A stretch of 64,000 nt of DNA from Marispirochaeta sp964554875 (GTDB lineage Bacteria > Spirochaetota > Spirochaetia > JC444 > Marispirochaetaceae), in assembly GCA_964554875.1 (NCBI GenBank), contig CAZKQJ010000015.1, positions 27,274-91,273 of the forward strand, read 5' to 3'. Within the stretch, counting starts at the first letter, position 1. Every line of letters starts with the position of its first letter. The notes beneath the pieces are model-generated. The model did not search any database. It was not told the origin of the DNA and saw only the letters and a list, made by a program, of their open reading frames with translations. Made by a program: the position numbers and the translations under genes. Shown piece after piece: positions 43,868-52,668 of the stretch.

Positions 43868-44560
43868 ATGAAGAAAGCAGCTTTGATTGCAACGGTTGCC
43901 CTGTTTCTATTGATTGCACCACTGTCACTGGTATCAGCCGAAGCGTCGGAAATGGATTCTGACTGGAACCGGCGTATCGCATCTCCGTCCTATGGATTCA
44001 GCTTCGGCTTCGCGGAAGTTAAATATGGTAACGACAGTAAGGCCACTGTGGTAATGCCCGGAATTGATCTGCGGCATTTCAACGGGACCAATGTAACCGA
44101 AGCCGGCGGATTTTATTACGGTTATGAGCTCGGTGTGGCAGCCAACTTCTACCTCGGGAGTGAAACCCTTTCCAATGGAGCATCGGAATACGATATCGAG
44201 CAGATCGCCATGGCAACCCTCTTTCTTATGGGAAAACACGGTTATCGCATAGAACTACCAGGCACGAGAGGAAAGTTCGGTATCGGGTTGGAACTGGGCA
44301 TGGGTCTCATGGGAGGCGCAGGATCCTTTGAGCTTAAGGAAAAAGGGGGTGACAACCTCAGTCAAACCGAAGAGATCATCGGCCCGGTCTTTGAAGCCGG
44401 AATTGAAGGACTGATGGACGCGGGTCCCAACAACCGGCTTGTTCTGCGTCTGGGGCTTATGGTCAGCCCCGAGGTACTTGACGCCGAAGTGTACGGTTTC
44501 AACGCAGAAGCAGCCCCGGTCCGGATTAACATTCGCTGCGGCTTTGTACGGGACCATTAA
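43868..44560 (+). CDS. Exported hypothetical protein, probable small outer-membrane barrel
   Basis: A 230-residue protein with a signal peptide (about 1-24, SLVSA) and AAGGAGAG nine bases before ATG 43868. The mature protein has alternating hydrophobic strands and Gly/aromatic turns (FGFAEVKYG, GGFYYGYELGVAANFYLG, FGIGLELGMGLMGG, RLVLRLGLMV), as expected of a small beta barrel. I recognise no family. Convergent with the stress protein gene, with one base between stops. Confidence 0.65.
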   Translation: MKKAALIATVALFLLIAPLSLVSAEASEMDSDWNRRIASPSYGFSFGFAEVKYGNDSKATVVMPGIDLRHFNGTNVTEAGGFYYGYELGVAANFYLGSETLSNGASEYDIEQIAMATLFLMGKHGYRIELPGTRGKFGIGLELGMGLMGGAGSFELKEKGGDNLSQTEEIIGPVFEAGIEGLMDAGPNNRLVLRLGLMVSPEVLDAEVYGFNAEAAPVRINIRCGFVRDH

Positions 44561-44561
44561 A

Positions 44562-45029
44562 TCAGATATCACCATCCTCTTCATCGGGGACTACAAGTAC
44601 GGGGCAGTGGGCTTTTCGTATTACCTTCTCGGTAAAATTACCGAGCATACGGTTTATTACGTTCGAACCCGCTCCCCTGCCAATCACAACCAGACTGACA
44701 GACGCTTCCCTGGCCTTCCGCAAAATCTCCTCCCCGACGTTGCCAACGGAAAAATCCGAGGACCATGACACATTCTCAGGTATGGCGGGAATATAGACTT
44801 CTGCGATCTTGCGGTCGATGTCCTGCCTGGCTTTGGCGTCCACATCCTCCACCTCGTATATGTAGGACTTCCAGAACTGGGCATCCGGCTCCGGGATGGC
44901 ATGAAAGATGATCAGCTCGCTTCCCTCATTGGCGGCCGCGATATTCAGGGCGTAACGGAATGCACGCAGGGCGTCGGTGTTGAAATCGGTACAAAAAAGA
45001 ATCTTTTTAAAGATATTCCTGTGGGGCAT
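44562..45029 (-). CDS. Universal stress protein (UspA family)
   Basis: A 155-residue UspA-fold protein beginning NIFKKILFCTDFNTDALRA and ending with the nucleotide-binding region VIGRGAGSNVINRMLGNFTEKV. It is the last gene of the TRAP transporter operon, 12 bases after the large permease. A UspA protein in a TRAP operon is known for TeaD of the ectoine transporter TeaABC, where it regulates transport; a similar role is inferred here. Confidence 0.88.
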   Translation of the reverse strand: MPHRNIFKKILFCTDFNTDALRAFRYALNIAAANEGSELIIFHAIPEPDAQFWKSYIYEVEDVDAKARQDIDRKIAEVYIPAIPENVSWSSDFSVGNVGEEILRKAREASVSLVVIGRGAGSNVINRMLGNFTEKVIRKAHCPVLVVPDEEDGDI

Positions 45030-45041
45030 CCTGTTCCTCCT

Positions 45042-46343
45042 TTAACGAAGCAGTCCCGGCAGAAAGAGCGAGAGCTGCGGGAACACAATCAGAATAAGCG
45101 CGGAAAGCAGCAACATCAGCAGATACGGCATGGCCCCCTTGAAGATGGCGGTAAGCGGAATATCCCGTTCGATACCGCTGACCACATAGACATTCACCCC
45201 CACGGGAGGCGTAATCACCCCCATCTGGGTAATTACAACCACGATCACGCCGAACCATACAGGATCGAATCCGAGTTCAAGAATTACCGGATAAAAAATC
45301 GGGATTGTCAGCAGAATCAGGGCCAGAGCATCGATAAAACAGCCAGCGAACAGGAAAAAGAGGATGATTATGATCATGATCCCCCAACCCGGCAAAGGCA
45401 GGGAGACAAAGAAACCGGCCACCGCAAAGGGGATACGGGAAACAGCGAGAAACCTCCCGAAAATGACCGCTCCAGCCACGATAAAAAAGATCATGCTCGA
45501 GGTCCGCACAGTTTCAAAGATTATCATCTTTAGTTTATGCAGGGACATCTCCTTCTGAAGGATGGCTATGATGAAACTCCCTGCAGTTCCCACCGCGGCG
45601 GCTTCTATGGGGGTAAATATCCCGAAGAACATCCCTCCCATAACCAGGAAAAAGAGCAGCAGGGTCTCGATAACGCCGGTGAGGGACTGAAAACGCTCTT
45701 TCCAGCTGTGCCGCGGACCGGCGGGACCGAGGCTGCCGTTGCCGGCGCAGCTGAAATAGATGGACAGGCAAAAGAGCAGGGCAATTAAAATTCCCGGGAT
45801 AATTCCCGCGAGAAAAAGGTCACCGATGGACTGCTCGGTCATCAGGGCGTATACGATAAAGACAACCGAGGGGGGAATCAGCATGCCCAGGGAGCCTCCG
45901 GCGGCAACGGTCCCCGAGGCCAGGGAATCAGCATAACCGTAGCGCTTCATCTCCGGCAGGGCTACGGCGGACATGGTGGCAGCCGTTGCCGGCCCTGAAC
46001 CGCAGATTGCGCCGAAACCGGCACATGCCCCCACCGTGGCCATGGCCAGGCCGCCCTGCAGATGACCGATCCATACATAGGCGGTACGAAACATGCGTCT
46101 GCTGATTCCGGCATGAAAAGCTATCTGACCCATCATTACAAAGAGGGGAATTACCGTCAGACTGTAGGATGAAAAAGTCTCATACAGATCAGCGCTGACC
46201 ATGCTGAAGGCCGCCGAGGGGTTAACGATCAGAGCAAATCCGACCACCCCGGAGGCAAGCATTGCAAAGGCGACGGGCATGCTGGTCAAAAGCAGTCCAA
46301 GGAGAATCAGACACCCGATTACACCGATTTCCACAGGACTCAT
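45042..46343 (-). CDS. dctM: TRAP transporter large permease (DctM family)
   Basis: A 433-residue protein with about 12 membrane helices. Family landmarks include GLLLTSMPVAFAMLASGVVG at the start, GPATAATMSAVALPEMKRYGY in the middle and MGVITPPVGVNVYVVSGI near the end. It couples sodium or proton entry to substrate uptake. The start overlaps the small permease stop by four bases. Confidence 0.92.
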   Translation of the reverse strand: MSPVEIGVIGCLILLGLLLTSMPVAFAMLASGVVGFALIVNPSAAFSMVSADLYETFSSYSLTVIPLFVMMGQIAFHAGISRRMFRTAYVWIGHLQGGLAMATVGACAGFGAICGSGPATAATMSAVALPEMKRYGYADSLASGTVAAGGSLGMLIPPSVVFIVYALMTEQSIGDLFLAGIIPGILIALLFCLSIYFSCAGNGSLGPAGPRHSWKERFQSLTGVIETLLLFFLVMGGMFFGIFTPIEAAAVGTAGSFIIAILQKEMSLHKLKMIIFETVRTSSMIFFIVAGAVIFGRFLAVSRIPFAVAGFFVSLPLPGWGIMIIIILFFLFAGCFIDALALILLTIPIFYPVILELGFDPVWFGVIVVVITQMGVITPPVGVNVYVVSGIERDIPLTAIFKGAMPYLLMLLLSALILIVFPQLSLFLPGLLR

Positions 46344-46822
46344 GGTTTGATAAACTCCTTGCCCGGATGTGTAAGATGGTAGAGAAATACGATCATCATC
46401 AGTACAAAGTTCAGACTGACAAGCATGGGTATCCAGAAAACCGGCAGACCAAGATTGGGGAAAACCTCACCTGAAGCCATCAGGGTGAGACCGTGACGAT
46501 ACACCTTCACGGTGAGGACGCCAAAGATGGCAAGAGCAGATATCCGTAAAAGAGAATCCAGTATCAGGCGGCCGATTCTGCTGCACTTGTGGTAAAAAAA
46601 CTCGATGGCAATGTGTCCCTTTACCGCGGTCAGATACGGCAGGGCGCAGGCGACGGCAACGGCTCCGCAGGCCCGCACCAGATCATAGGCACCGGTAATC
46701 CCGGTACCGAAGAGCCGCAGCAGAACATCGATAACGGTAATTCCCATCATGAGAAGTACCGCCGCGCCGGCTATAATCGCAAAGGCCTTTATGAACTTCC
46801 TGATAAGGGAGTACACGATCAT
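46340..46822 (-). CDS. dctQ: TRAP transporter small permease (DctQ family)
   Basis: A 160-residue protein with four helices and the DctQ signature GAYDLVRACGAVAVACALPY and KGHIAIEFFYH. It pairs with DctM, whose start overlaps its stop, and is seven bases after the binding protein gene. Confidence 0.9.
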   Translation of the reverse strand: MIVYSLIRKFIKAFAIIAGAAVLLMMGITVIDVLLRLFGTGITGAYDLVRACGAVAVACALPYLTAVKGHIAIEFFYHKCSRIGRLILDSLLRISALAIFGVLTVKVYRHGLTLMASGEVFPNLGLPVFWIPMLVSLNFVLMMIVFLYHLTHPGKEFIKP

Positions 46823-46829
46823 TGGGCAG

Positions 46830-47843
46830 TTACTTCAGCATTGCCAGGAGATCATTCAGAAAGGCTTCCCCGGGAAGTCCTTTCTCTTCCGTGGCCTTTA
46901 TGTATTCAGCATAGACAGGGTCCATGGCCGCAGCCAGGGCATTCTGCTCAGCTTTCGGCAAATCAATGAACTCCTTGCCCAGCTCTTTTACAAAGTCCTC
47001 ACCTTCCCTGTCGCTCTGGTCCCAGGCCTCTCCGTGCCGATCGATCCATTCATCACTGACCTCGTTAATAATAGTCTGAAGATCCTCGGGCAGGGAGTTC
47101 CAGCTAGTCTTGTTCATGACTGAGAACATTGCCGTTGTATAGCCGATTGCCTTGGTATCTACAACGTAATCGATTACTTCTCCCTGTTTCCAGCCCTTCA
47201 GGGTTTCGATGGGACAAAATGTAGCGTCTACGACCCCCTTCTGCAGGGCCTCGTAGGTATCTCCCTGACTCATGGAGACAGGGGTGCCCCCCAGGGCTGT
47301 CACGATCTTGGCGGAGAGTCCGGTGGCCCGGATCTTCATGGAAGCCATCTCCTTCACACTGCCGACGGGCTTTTTTGACGCCAGTATTCCCGGTCCGTGG
47401 GCGTGAAGATAGATTACGTGGACATCGGAAAGCTCTTCGGGCTGATATTTCTTTATCATTTCGTTGGCAACACGGGTGGCCGTCAGACCGTCGGGATAGC
47501 CTACGGGAAGGTCCAGGCCTTCCAGCAACGGAAAGCGTCCCCGGGTATAGGCAAAAACGCTCATACCTATATCCGCTACACCGGAAACTACAGCTTCATA
47601 GGTCTGGGCTGCATTGGAGAGTGTCCCGCCATGGAACATGCTTATCCTGATTCGGCCGCCGCTTCTCTCCTCCACCTCTTTTGCCCATGCTTCGGCGGCC
47701 TGGGCCTGCAGGTGGGTAGCGGGAAAGAACACCGCGTAATTCAGCTCATAGCTTTCTTTTTCTGCTGATTTTTCAGTGTCGGTTTTGCTGCAGCTGGACA
47801 GCAGAACAAGGACAGTGATCAGAAGGACGAGACATCTTTTCAT
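46830..47843 (-). CDS. dctP: TRAP transporter substrate-binding protein (DctP family)
   Basis: A 337-residue protein from ATG 47843, with GGAGAG seven bases upstream; an in-frame start at 47906 would add 21 residues before the signal sequence. The lipobox LLSSCS puts the lipidated Cys at about residue 18. The DctP fold has FPATHLQAQAAEAWAKEVEERSGGRIRI near the start and MKIRATGLSAKIVTALGGTPVSM with the substrate-binding Arg. The usual carboxylate-binding arginine is thus present, so an organic acid is the likely ligand. It begins the TRAP operon. Confidence 0.9.
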   Translation of the reverse strand: MKRCLVLLITVLVLLSSCSKTDTEKSAEKESYELNYAVFFPATHLQAQAAEAWAKEVEERSGGRIRISMFHGGTLSNAAQTYEAVVSGVADIGMSVFAYTRGRFPLLEGLDLPVGYPDGLTATRVANEMIKKYQPEELSDVHVIYLHAHGPGILASKKPVGSVKEMASMKIRATGLSAKIVTALGGTPVSMSQGDTYEALQKGVVDATFCPIETLKGWKQGEVIDYVVDTKAIGYTTAMFSVMNKTSWNSLPEDLQTIINEVSDEWIDRHGEAWDQSDREGEDFVKELGKEFIDLPKAEQNALAAAMDPVYAEYIKATEEKGLPGEAFLNDLLAMLK

Positions 47844-47914
47844 TTTTACTCTCCATTTTCTCGACTGGACTTGTTCAAGAATATTCAGAATCCTGAAGTA
47901 TTTCAATGGGTGAA

Positions 47915-47944
47915 GAAAAAACGGGCGGAGTCAATTCCCGCCCG
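47915..47944 (-). terminator. Rho-independent terminator
   Basis: On the minus strand, CGGGCGG and CCGCCCG arms are followed by six T. It ends the transcript of the membrane protein gene at 47974. Confidence 0.88.
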
Positions 47945-47973
47945 TGATGTTTGGCCGAATCCGGAGACCCGGT

Positions 47974-48714
47974 TCAGGCTTCAACCTCCGGAGAAGTATC
48001 GCTCAAGAGATCCATCTCCTTGTACACCCGTACAAGAAAAATGGTTACAAAGCCGGTAAATACAGCAAAGACGATCATGGAAAGGATTACCCCCAGAAAG
48101 GGAATCAGGCTGATTATGAAATTGAGCAGACCCGTAAGAATGGCCAGTCCGATTATAATGAGGAAGGTAATAAAGGTGGCTCCGAAGTTCTTGCCCACCG
48201 TGCTGAAGCTGCGTCCGATGGCCTGAAAAGCGCCGAGATTGCTGACGACAACCGCAATAAGGGTGAACATCAGGAAGAATGCCAGGATAATTCCTGGAAG
48301 CACGAGGAATATCATGCCCAGGCCGATAATAACCCCCATTAAGATGGATGCGATGACAACAGGCACAATCCGGGAAACGATGCGGGTCCAACCGTTCTTG
48401 AGGGATGCTTTTTCACCCTGGAAGGCCAGGTCAGCCATTCCAACGGTCATACTGTGGGTCAGAAGCCCCACCAGGCCGCTTAGTATACTGAACAGGAGCA
48501 TCCCCCCCGCGGCGGCGCCCGCCCCGGCAAGGGCCTGTTCAGGGTTGGCAGCGATCTGTTCGGCGGACAATCCCCGCATCATGGGCACCGCGGATCCGAC
48601 AAAGATCAGCCCTATAAGAGCGGAAAAGACACTCGCCAGGAGCATTGGAATGAAAATAAGGGGATTCCCCCTGGCAATTGCCAGACTTTCCTTGAAAACT
48701 TTACTGATACTCAT
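47974..48714 (-). CDS. Hypothetical polytopic membrane protein
   Basis: A 246-residue protein with about five or six helices, AGGAGG upstream of ATG 48714. It resembles the glycerophosphodiesterase membrane-domain/DUF975-like group in overall pattern: an amphipathic N-terminus SISKVFKESLAIARGNPLIFIPML, FQAIGRSFSTVGKNFGATFI and Gly-rich helices. An Ala/Gly-rich external loop lies at about 55-75. The function is unknown. A promoter and a strong terminator make it monocistronic. Confidence 0.72.
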   Translation of the reverse strand: MSISKVFKESLAIARGNPLIFIPMLLASVFSALIGLIFVGSAVPMMRGLSAEQIAANPEQALAGAGAAAGGMLLFSILSGLVGLLTHSMTVGMADLAFQGEKASLKNGWTRIVSRIVPVVIASILMGVIIGLGMIFLVLPGIILAFFLMFTLIAVVVSNLGAFQAIGRSFSTVGKNFGATFITFLIIIGLAILTGLLNFIISLIPFLGVILSMIVFAVFTGFVTIFLVRVYKEMDLLSDTSPEVEA

Positions 48715-48751
48715 TTCCTGCCTCCTAAAAAATCTTATGCACTATACTATA

Positions 48752-48780
48752 ATCATAGGCCCATTTACTTACTGAGACAA
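48752..48780 (-). promoter_or_regulatory. Sigma-70 promoter
   Basis: On the minus strand, TTGTCT (48780-48775), 17-base spacer, TATGAT (48757-48752), about 38 bases before the membrane protein gene. Confidence 0.6.
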
Positions 48781-48829
48781 GAAATAATTTCCAGTTGAAA
48801 AGTCACGCCCTTTACCTGATAATACCTCT

Positions 48830-49477
48830 GTGAAATCATCGGATAGATTCTGGGACAGGATGGCATCTCATTACGATGTTCAGGTGGAAAAAACCTACCG
48901 CAGGGCATACAGGGATACTGTTGAACTAAGTAAAAAGTATCTTGATCAGGACCAGACAGCCCTCGATATGGGCTGTGGAACCGGAATAACTACTGTTGAG
49001 CTGGCAGCCTGTGTAAAGAAGATCCTTGCCATCGACATTTCAGCAAAGATGATCGAGACAGCCGTAACCAAGGTCCAGAAGCTGGACCTCGATACCGTCG
49101 ATTTTATGCAAACCGATATCTTCGATCCCGGGCTTGACAAGCGAAAGTTCAACGTTGTCTTTGCTTTTAATGTGCTTCATTTTACCGCGAACCTTGACGC
49201 AGCTTTGTCCAGAATACGAACACTCCTCTGGCCGACCGGCCTGCTTCTGTGCGCCCTCGACTGTCTGGAAGAACGAAAGACCCTGCAGAGTTCCCTGTTG
49301 CGCCTGCTGTCAAATATCCGCCTGGTTCCCCCCATGGAGTTCCTCACAGTGAGGCAGTTTGAAAGCAGACTGTACAATCAGGGTTTTACAATCATCGAAA
49401 AGAAGATACTCCACGATAAGCCGGTTAACTGTTTTTTCGCTCTCAAAGTTGATCCGATCCACCCGGCCGGGAAATAG
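48830..49477 (+). CDS. Class I SAM-dependent methyltransferase
   Basis: A 215-residue protein starting GTG 48830. Motif I is ALDMGCGTGITT (about 45-56), followed by ILAIDISAKMIETA and DIFDPGLDKRKFNVVFAFNVLHF. This is the Rossmann-type methyltransferase of the UbiE/MT-11 group. The substrate is not known. A GNAT remnant follows five bases later, probably in the same transcript. Confidence 0.88.
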   Translation: MKSSDRFWDRMASHYDVQVEKTYRRAYRDTVELSKKYLDQDQTALDMGCGTGITTVELAACVKKILAIDISAKMIETAVTKVQKLDLDTVDFMQTDIFDPGLDKRKFNVVFAFNVLHFTANLDAALSRIRTLLWPTGLLLCALDCLEERKTLQSSLLRLLSNIRLVPPMEFLTVRQFESRLYNQGFTIIEKKILHDKPVNCFFALKVDPIHPAGK

Positions 49478-49481
49478 AAAA

Positions 49482-49757
49482 GTGCTGATACGAGAAGCAC
49501 GGGTAGAGGACCTTGGGGGTATTCTCGGATTATACCGACACCTTCAACCAGATGAGGACTTCAAGAACACAGAAAAATACCGCCGAAAGGGTTACGGAAA
49601 GGAACTTCTGCAGAACGCCATCGATCGTGCCCGCCGGCACAACTGCTACAAAATCATGCTTCTAAGCAATGCTGACCGTAAAGAGGCCCACGAATTCTAC
49701 AAATCCCTTGGATTCGACGCTAAGAGCAAGACAGGGTTTCTGCTGCATTTGCCCTAG
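49482..49757 (+). pseudogene. GNAT acetyltransferase remnant with internal deletion
   Basis: A 91-residue open frame from GTG 49482. It begins LIREARVEDLGGILGLYRHLQPDEDF, the normal start of a GNAT protein, but jumps straight to EKYRRKGYGKELLQNAIDRA, the acetyl-CoA-binding helix. About 50 residues that normally hold the central beta strands are missing while the frame is kept. The end (YKSLGFDAKSKTGFLLHLP) is intact. A working GNAT fold is unlikely, so this is best read as a pseudogene formed by an in-frame deletion. Confidence 0.75.
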
Positions 49758-49784
49758 CCACAGCGTTTCTGTTTATCCCGGCAC

Positions 49785-51479
49785 TCATTTCAGGGACTCA
49801 ACAACCTGCATCTTCCTGAACTTTGCTCCCAGCAGATTGACTGCAACAACCATGCTGGTGGAGAACATGATCATGATAATCCCAAGAGCCGAGAGCCTGC
49901 CCCATAAACCGTCTTCGGAAAACCGAAGAATCTGCACAGCCAGAACCTCGGTACCGGGGCGGGAAAGAACAATCGAAAGTGAGAGCTCCCGGAAAAACAT
50001 TGTCGCCATAAGTACCCAGCCCGAAACAATACCGGGAATAATCAGGGGAACAATGATCCTCCTCATGGTGGTCAGCAGGGAAGCCCCGCATACTGTGGAG
50101 GACTCTTCAAGGTGGCTGTGGATCTGAATAAAGGCGCTGGTCATTGGACGGATTCCGTAGGGCAAATAGGTGGCGATGTAACCGAACAGCAGGGCCCAGA
50201 TTGTTGCGTAAAGAGGGGTCCGGACAAAAAACCACATGAATCCAACACCGATTACTATTCCCGGAAAAGAAAAGGAGAGAAAACTGAGGGATTCCAGGAA
50301 TCCCGAGGCCCTGGTCCTCACTTTGACGATTATATAGGCAATAAAGACCGAAAGAAGCGTTCCCAGGCTGGCACCGAAAACCCCGAGAAACAGGCTGTTC
50401 TTTATAGAAAGAAGCGAAATCGGATCCTTCAGTACTGCTTTCCAGTGCTGAAGCCCCATCATACCGAAGGCCCTGACGCTGGGAACCATTGAGTATGGAA
50501 CAAGAGAGGTATATAGCAGTACCAGGACTGGAAGAACAATCAGGACCACCGAAAGAAGCACCAGAATAACGAACAAAGGCAGCTTCGCTTTCTTCAACTC
50601 GATAATTGCAGGTTTGAATCCACGGCTCGAAACGGTAACAAAGCGTTCACTGGACGAAGTCAGGTAACGATATATGTATATAAGCACTATCGACGTGACC
50701 AGTATACTCATACCGATGGCGGCGGCCTTTCCGTAATCGGCGACAAAACCGGTGGATACAGTCTGATATATATAGGTAGACATGACATAGATCCTGCCCG
50801 GCATTCCAAGCACAGAGGGTACAGCAAAGGAGGCCAGAGCGCGGATAATGCAGAGAATAAAAGCCGCCATAATCGCCGGCCGCAAAACCGGAAGGGTAAT
50901 CCTGAACAAGGTCTTTATCGGTCCGCCGCGAAAGACCCGGGATGACTCCTCCAGGGAAACATCAAAGGAGGCCATGGCGGGAGCAATGATCAGATAGGCA
51001 ATCGGCAGGTCCAGCAGTCCTTCAACGAGAATCATGCCGAAGATGGAATAGATATTCAACGGCGCCGTCTCCAGGGCAAAGGCCTTTTGCAGCCAGAGGT
51101 TCAGTATTCCGTTGGAAGGATTGAGCAGAAGTGCCCAGCTGACAGCAAAAAGTACGTGGGGAATCATCATGGGTACAACGGAAAGCACCCGGAAAAGAAA
51201 TTTGAAAGGAATATCCGTCCGGTTGTTCAGGTAGGAGAGAAAAAGGGCAATTACCGTAGAGAGAGCCGCGGAACCGACAACGAAAACAAGTGTATTACCG
51301 ATAATCGATCCGAACGCAGGATCCGTATAGACGGCGATATACTTTTCCAGGGTAAAATCCCCAAAGGCATTCAAACCCCTTGAGAAACTGCCGACAACCA
51401 GCATAAAAACCGGTGATACAGTAAGAAAACCTACCAGGAAAATGAGTAACCATGTCAGTTTTGTATGCCGTCTAGCCAT
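49785..51479 (-). CDS. Iron(III)/AfuB-FbpB-type ABC transporter permease
   Basis: A 564-residue protein with about 12 helices in two homologous halves, each with an EAA-type loop (EESSRVFRGGPIKTLFRITLP in the first, EESSTVCGASLLTTMRRIIVPL in the second). This fused layout is typical of FbpB/AfuB/ThiP. It follows the ATPase by 12 bases in an operon with a solute-binding protein. The metal or other substrate cannot be read from sequence alone. Confidence 0.88.
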   Translation of the reverse strand: MARRHTKLTWLLIFLVGFLTVSPVFMLVVGSFSRGLNAFGDFTLEKYIAVYTDPAFGSIIGNTLVFVVGSAALSTVIALFLSYLNNRTDIPFKFLFRVLSVVPMMIPHVLFAVSWALLLNPSNGILNLWLQKAFALETAPLNIYSIFGMILVEGLLDLPIAYLIIAPAMASFDVSLEESSRVFRGGPIKTLFRITLPVLRPAIMAAFILCIIRALASFAVPSVLGMPGRIYVMSTYIYQTVSTGFVADYGKAAAIGMSILVTSIVLIYIYRYLTSSSERFVTVSSRGFKPAIIELKKAKLPLFVILVLLSVVLIVLPVLVLLYTSLVPYSMVPSVRAFGMMGLQHWKAVLKDPISLLSIKNSLFLGVFGASLGTLLSVFIAYIIVKVRTRASGFLESLSFLSFSFPGIVIGVGFMWFFVRTPLYATIWALLFGYIATYLPYGIRPMTSAFIQIHSHLEESSTVCGASLLTTMRRIIVPLIIPGIVSGWVLMATMFFRELSLSIVLSRPGTEVLAVQILRFSEDGLWGRLSALGIIMIMFSTSMVVAVNLLGAKFRKMQVVESLK

Positions 51480-51491
51480 TCTGCGTCCCCT

Positions 51492-52577
51492 TCAGACGGC
51501 AACCAGAAGGCAGTGTTCCGGACGTACAAAAAAGCTCACCTCGCTGCCTTCGGTCAAGTCAGTATCCGGCGCTATCTTTGCCATTAATACCTGTTCCCCC
51601 ACCCGGATTTCGGTTTCGTACATCTCTCCAACAAATACGAGGGTTTCGATAACACCTTTAACGGTATTAACGGCCCCTTTATTATTCGGTGGCTGTAATT
51701 CAATAAACTCCGGTCTGATACAGAGAGTAAGTTCTTCACCCTCCGAAAAATCCCGCTTGTGGCACAGCATGTTTCCCAGGGCTGAGCGTACCACCGTCTC
51801 GGATTCTCCCTGTTCCAAGACAGCCGCAGGAACAAGGTTGGCCCGGCCGATAAAATCAGCAACAAAGCGGTGGTCCGCATCGAAATAGATCTTGCGGGGG
51901 GTGCCGATTTCTATGATGTTTCCCGCGTTCATGACGCCGATGGAATCCGACAGGGCCAAAGCTTCGACCCTGTCGTGGGTCACATATACAGCGGTGATTT
52001 CCAGTTCGCTCAGGAAGGTGCGCAACTCCTTACGCGTCTCCTCCCGGAGCTTGGCGTCGAGGTTACTTAAAGGTTCGTCAAAAAGAATCACCTTCGGTTC
52101 ATTCACCAGAGCCCGGGCCAGGGCAACCCGCTGCTGCTGTCCTCCGGACAGATTAGTTGCCGGCCTCCGTTCGTACCCTTCAAGTTGAACGAATTTAAGA
52201 GTCTTTGCCACCCTCTCTCGAATTTCCGCCTTGTCCATTTTCCGGTTCTGCAAAGGATAGGCCACGTTGTTGAACACATTCATATGAGGCCAGATCGCAT
52301 AGGTTTGAAATACCATTCCCAGTCCGCGTTTTTCCGTAGGTACATACAAATTCTTTCCACTGGAAAAAACCAGGCTGTCTCCAATACGGATTTCTCCTTC
52401 GTCTGGAGTTTCCAGACCTACAATACAGCGCAGGAGAGTCGTCTTGCCGCAGCCTGAGGGCCCCAGCAGCGTAAAAATCTTGTTTGCAGGTATGGTAATG
52501 TTTACCCCGTCCAAAGCTTTTACCACCTTGCCTTCCGAATGGTAATATTTTTTCAGACCAGAAATTTGAATTTCCAT
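51492..52577 (-). CDS. AfuC/FbpC/PotA-type ABC transporter ATP-binding protein
   Basis: A 361-residue ATPase with Walker A GPSGCGKTTLLR (about 38-49), signature LSGGQQQRVALARAL, Walker B VILFDEPLSNLD and a C-terminal TOBE-like region (about 240-355). It is in the middle of the importer operon. The SBP gene upstream is separated from it by a stem-loop. Confidence 0.92.
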   Translation of the reverse strand: MEIQISGLKKYYHSEGKVVKALDGVNITIPANKIFTLLGPSGCGKTTLLRCIVGLETPDEGEIRIGDSLVFSSGKNLYVPTEKRGLGMVFQTYAIWPHMNVFNNVAYPLQNRKMDKAEIRERVAKTLKFVQLEGYERRPATNLSGGQQQRVALARALVNEPKVILFDEPLSNLDAKLREETRKELRTFLSELEITAVYVTHDRVEALALSDSIGVMNAGNIIEIGTPRKIYFDADHRFVADFIGRANLVPAAVLEQGESETVVRSALGNMLCHKRDFSEGEELTLCIRPEFIELQPPNNKGAVNTVKGVIETLVFVGEMYETEIRVGEQVLMAKIAPDTDLTEGSEVSFFVRPEHCLLVAV

Positions 52578-52625
52578 TAGTTATTTCCTGATTGTATGGT
52601 TCACCGTGAATGCATATAAGAACGT

Positions 52626-52652
52626 CATCCCCGCCATACACGGACGGGGATG
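52626..52652 (-). terminator. Stem-loop between binding protein and ATPase genes
   Basis: CATCCCCG and CGGGGATG form a perfect eight-base stem with an eleven-base loop and no T-run. Such structures commonly protect the binding-protein message and lower expression of the downstream genes. Confidence 0.55.
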
Positions 52653-52668
52653 ATTCCTGGTGTCTATG

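Noticed and set aside
44655..44675. GTTCGAACCC-like sequence resembling a tRNA T-loop
   Set aside because: It lies inside the universal stress protein gene with no acceptor stem or anticodon arm around it.
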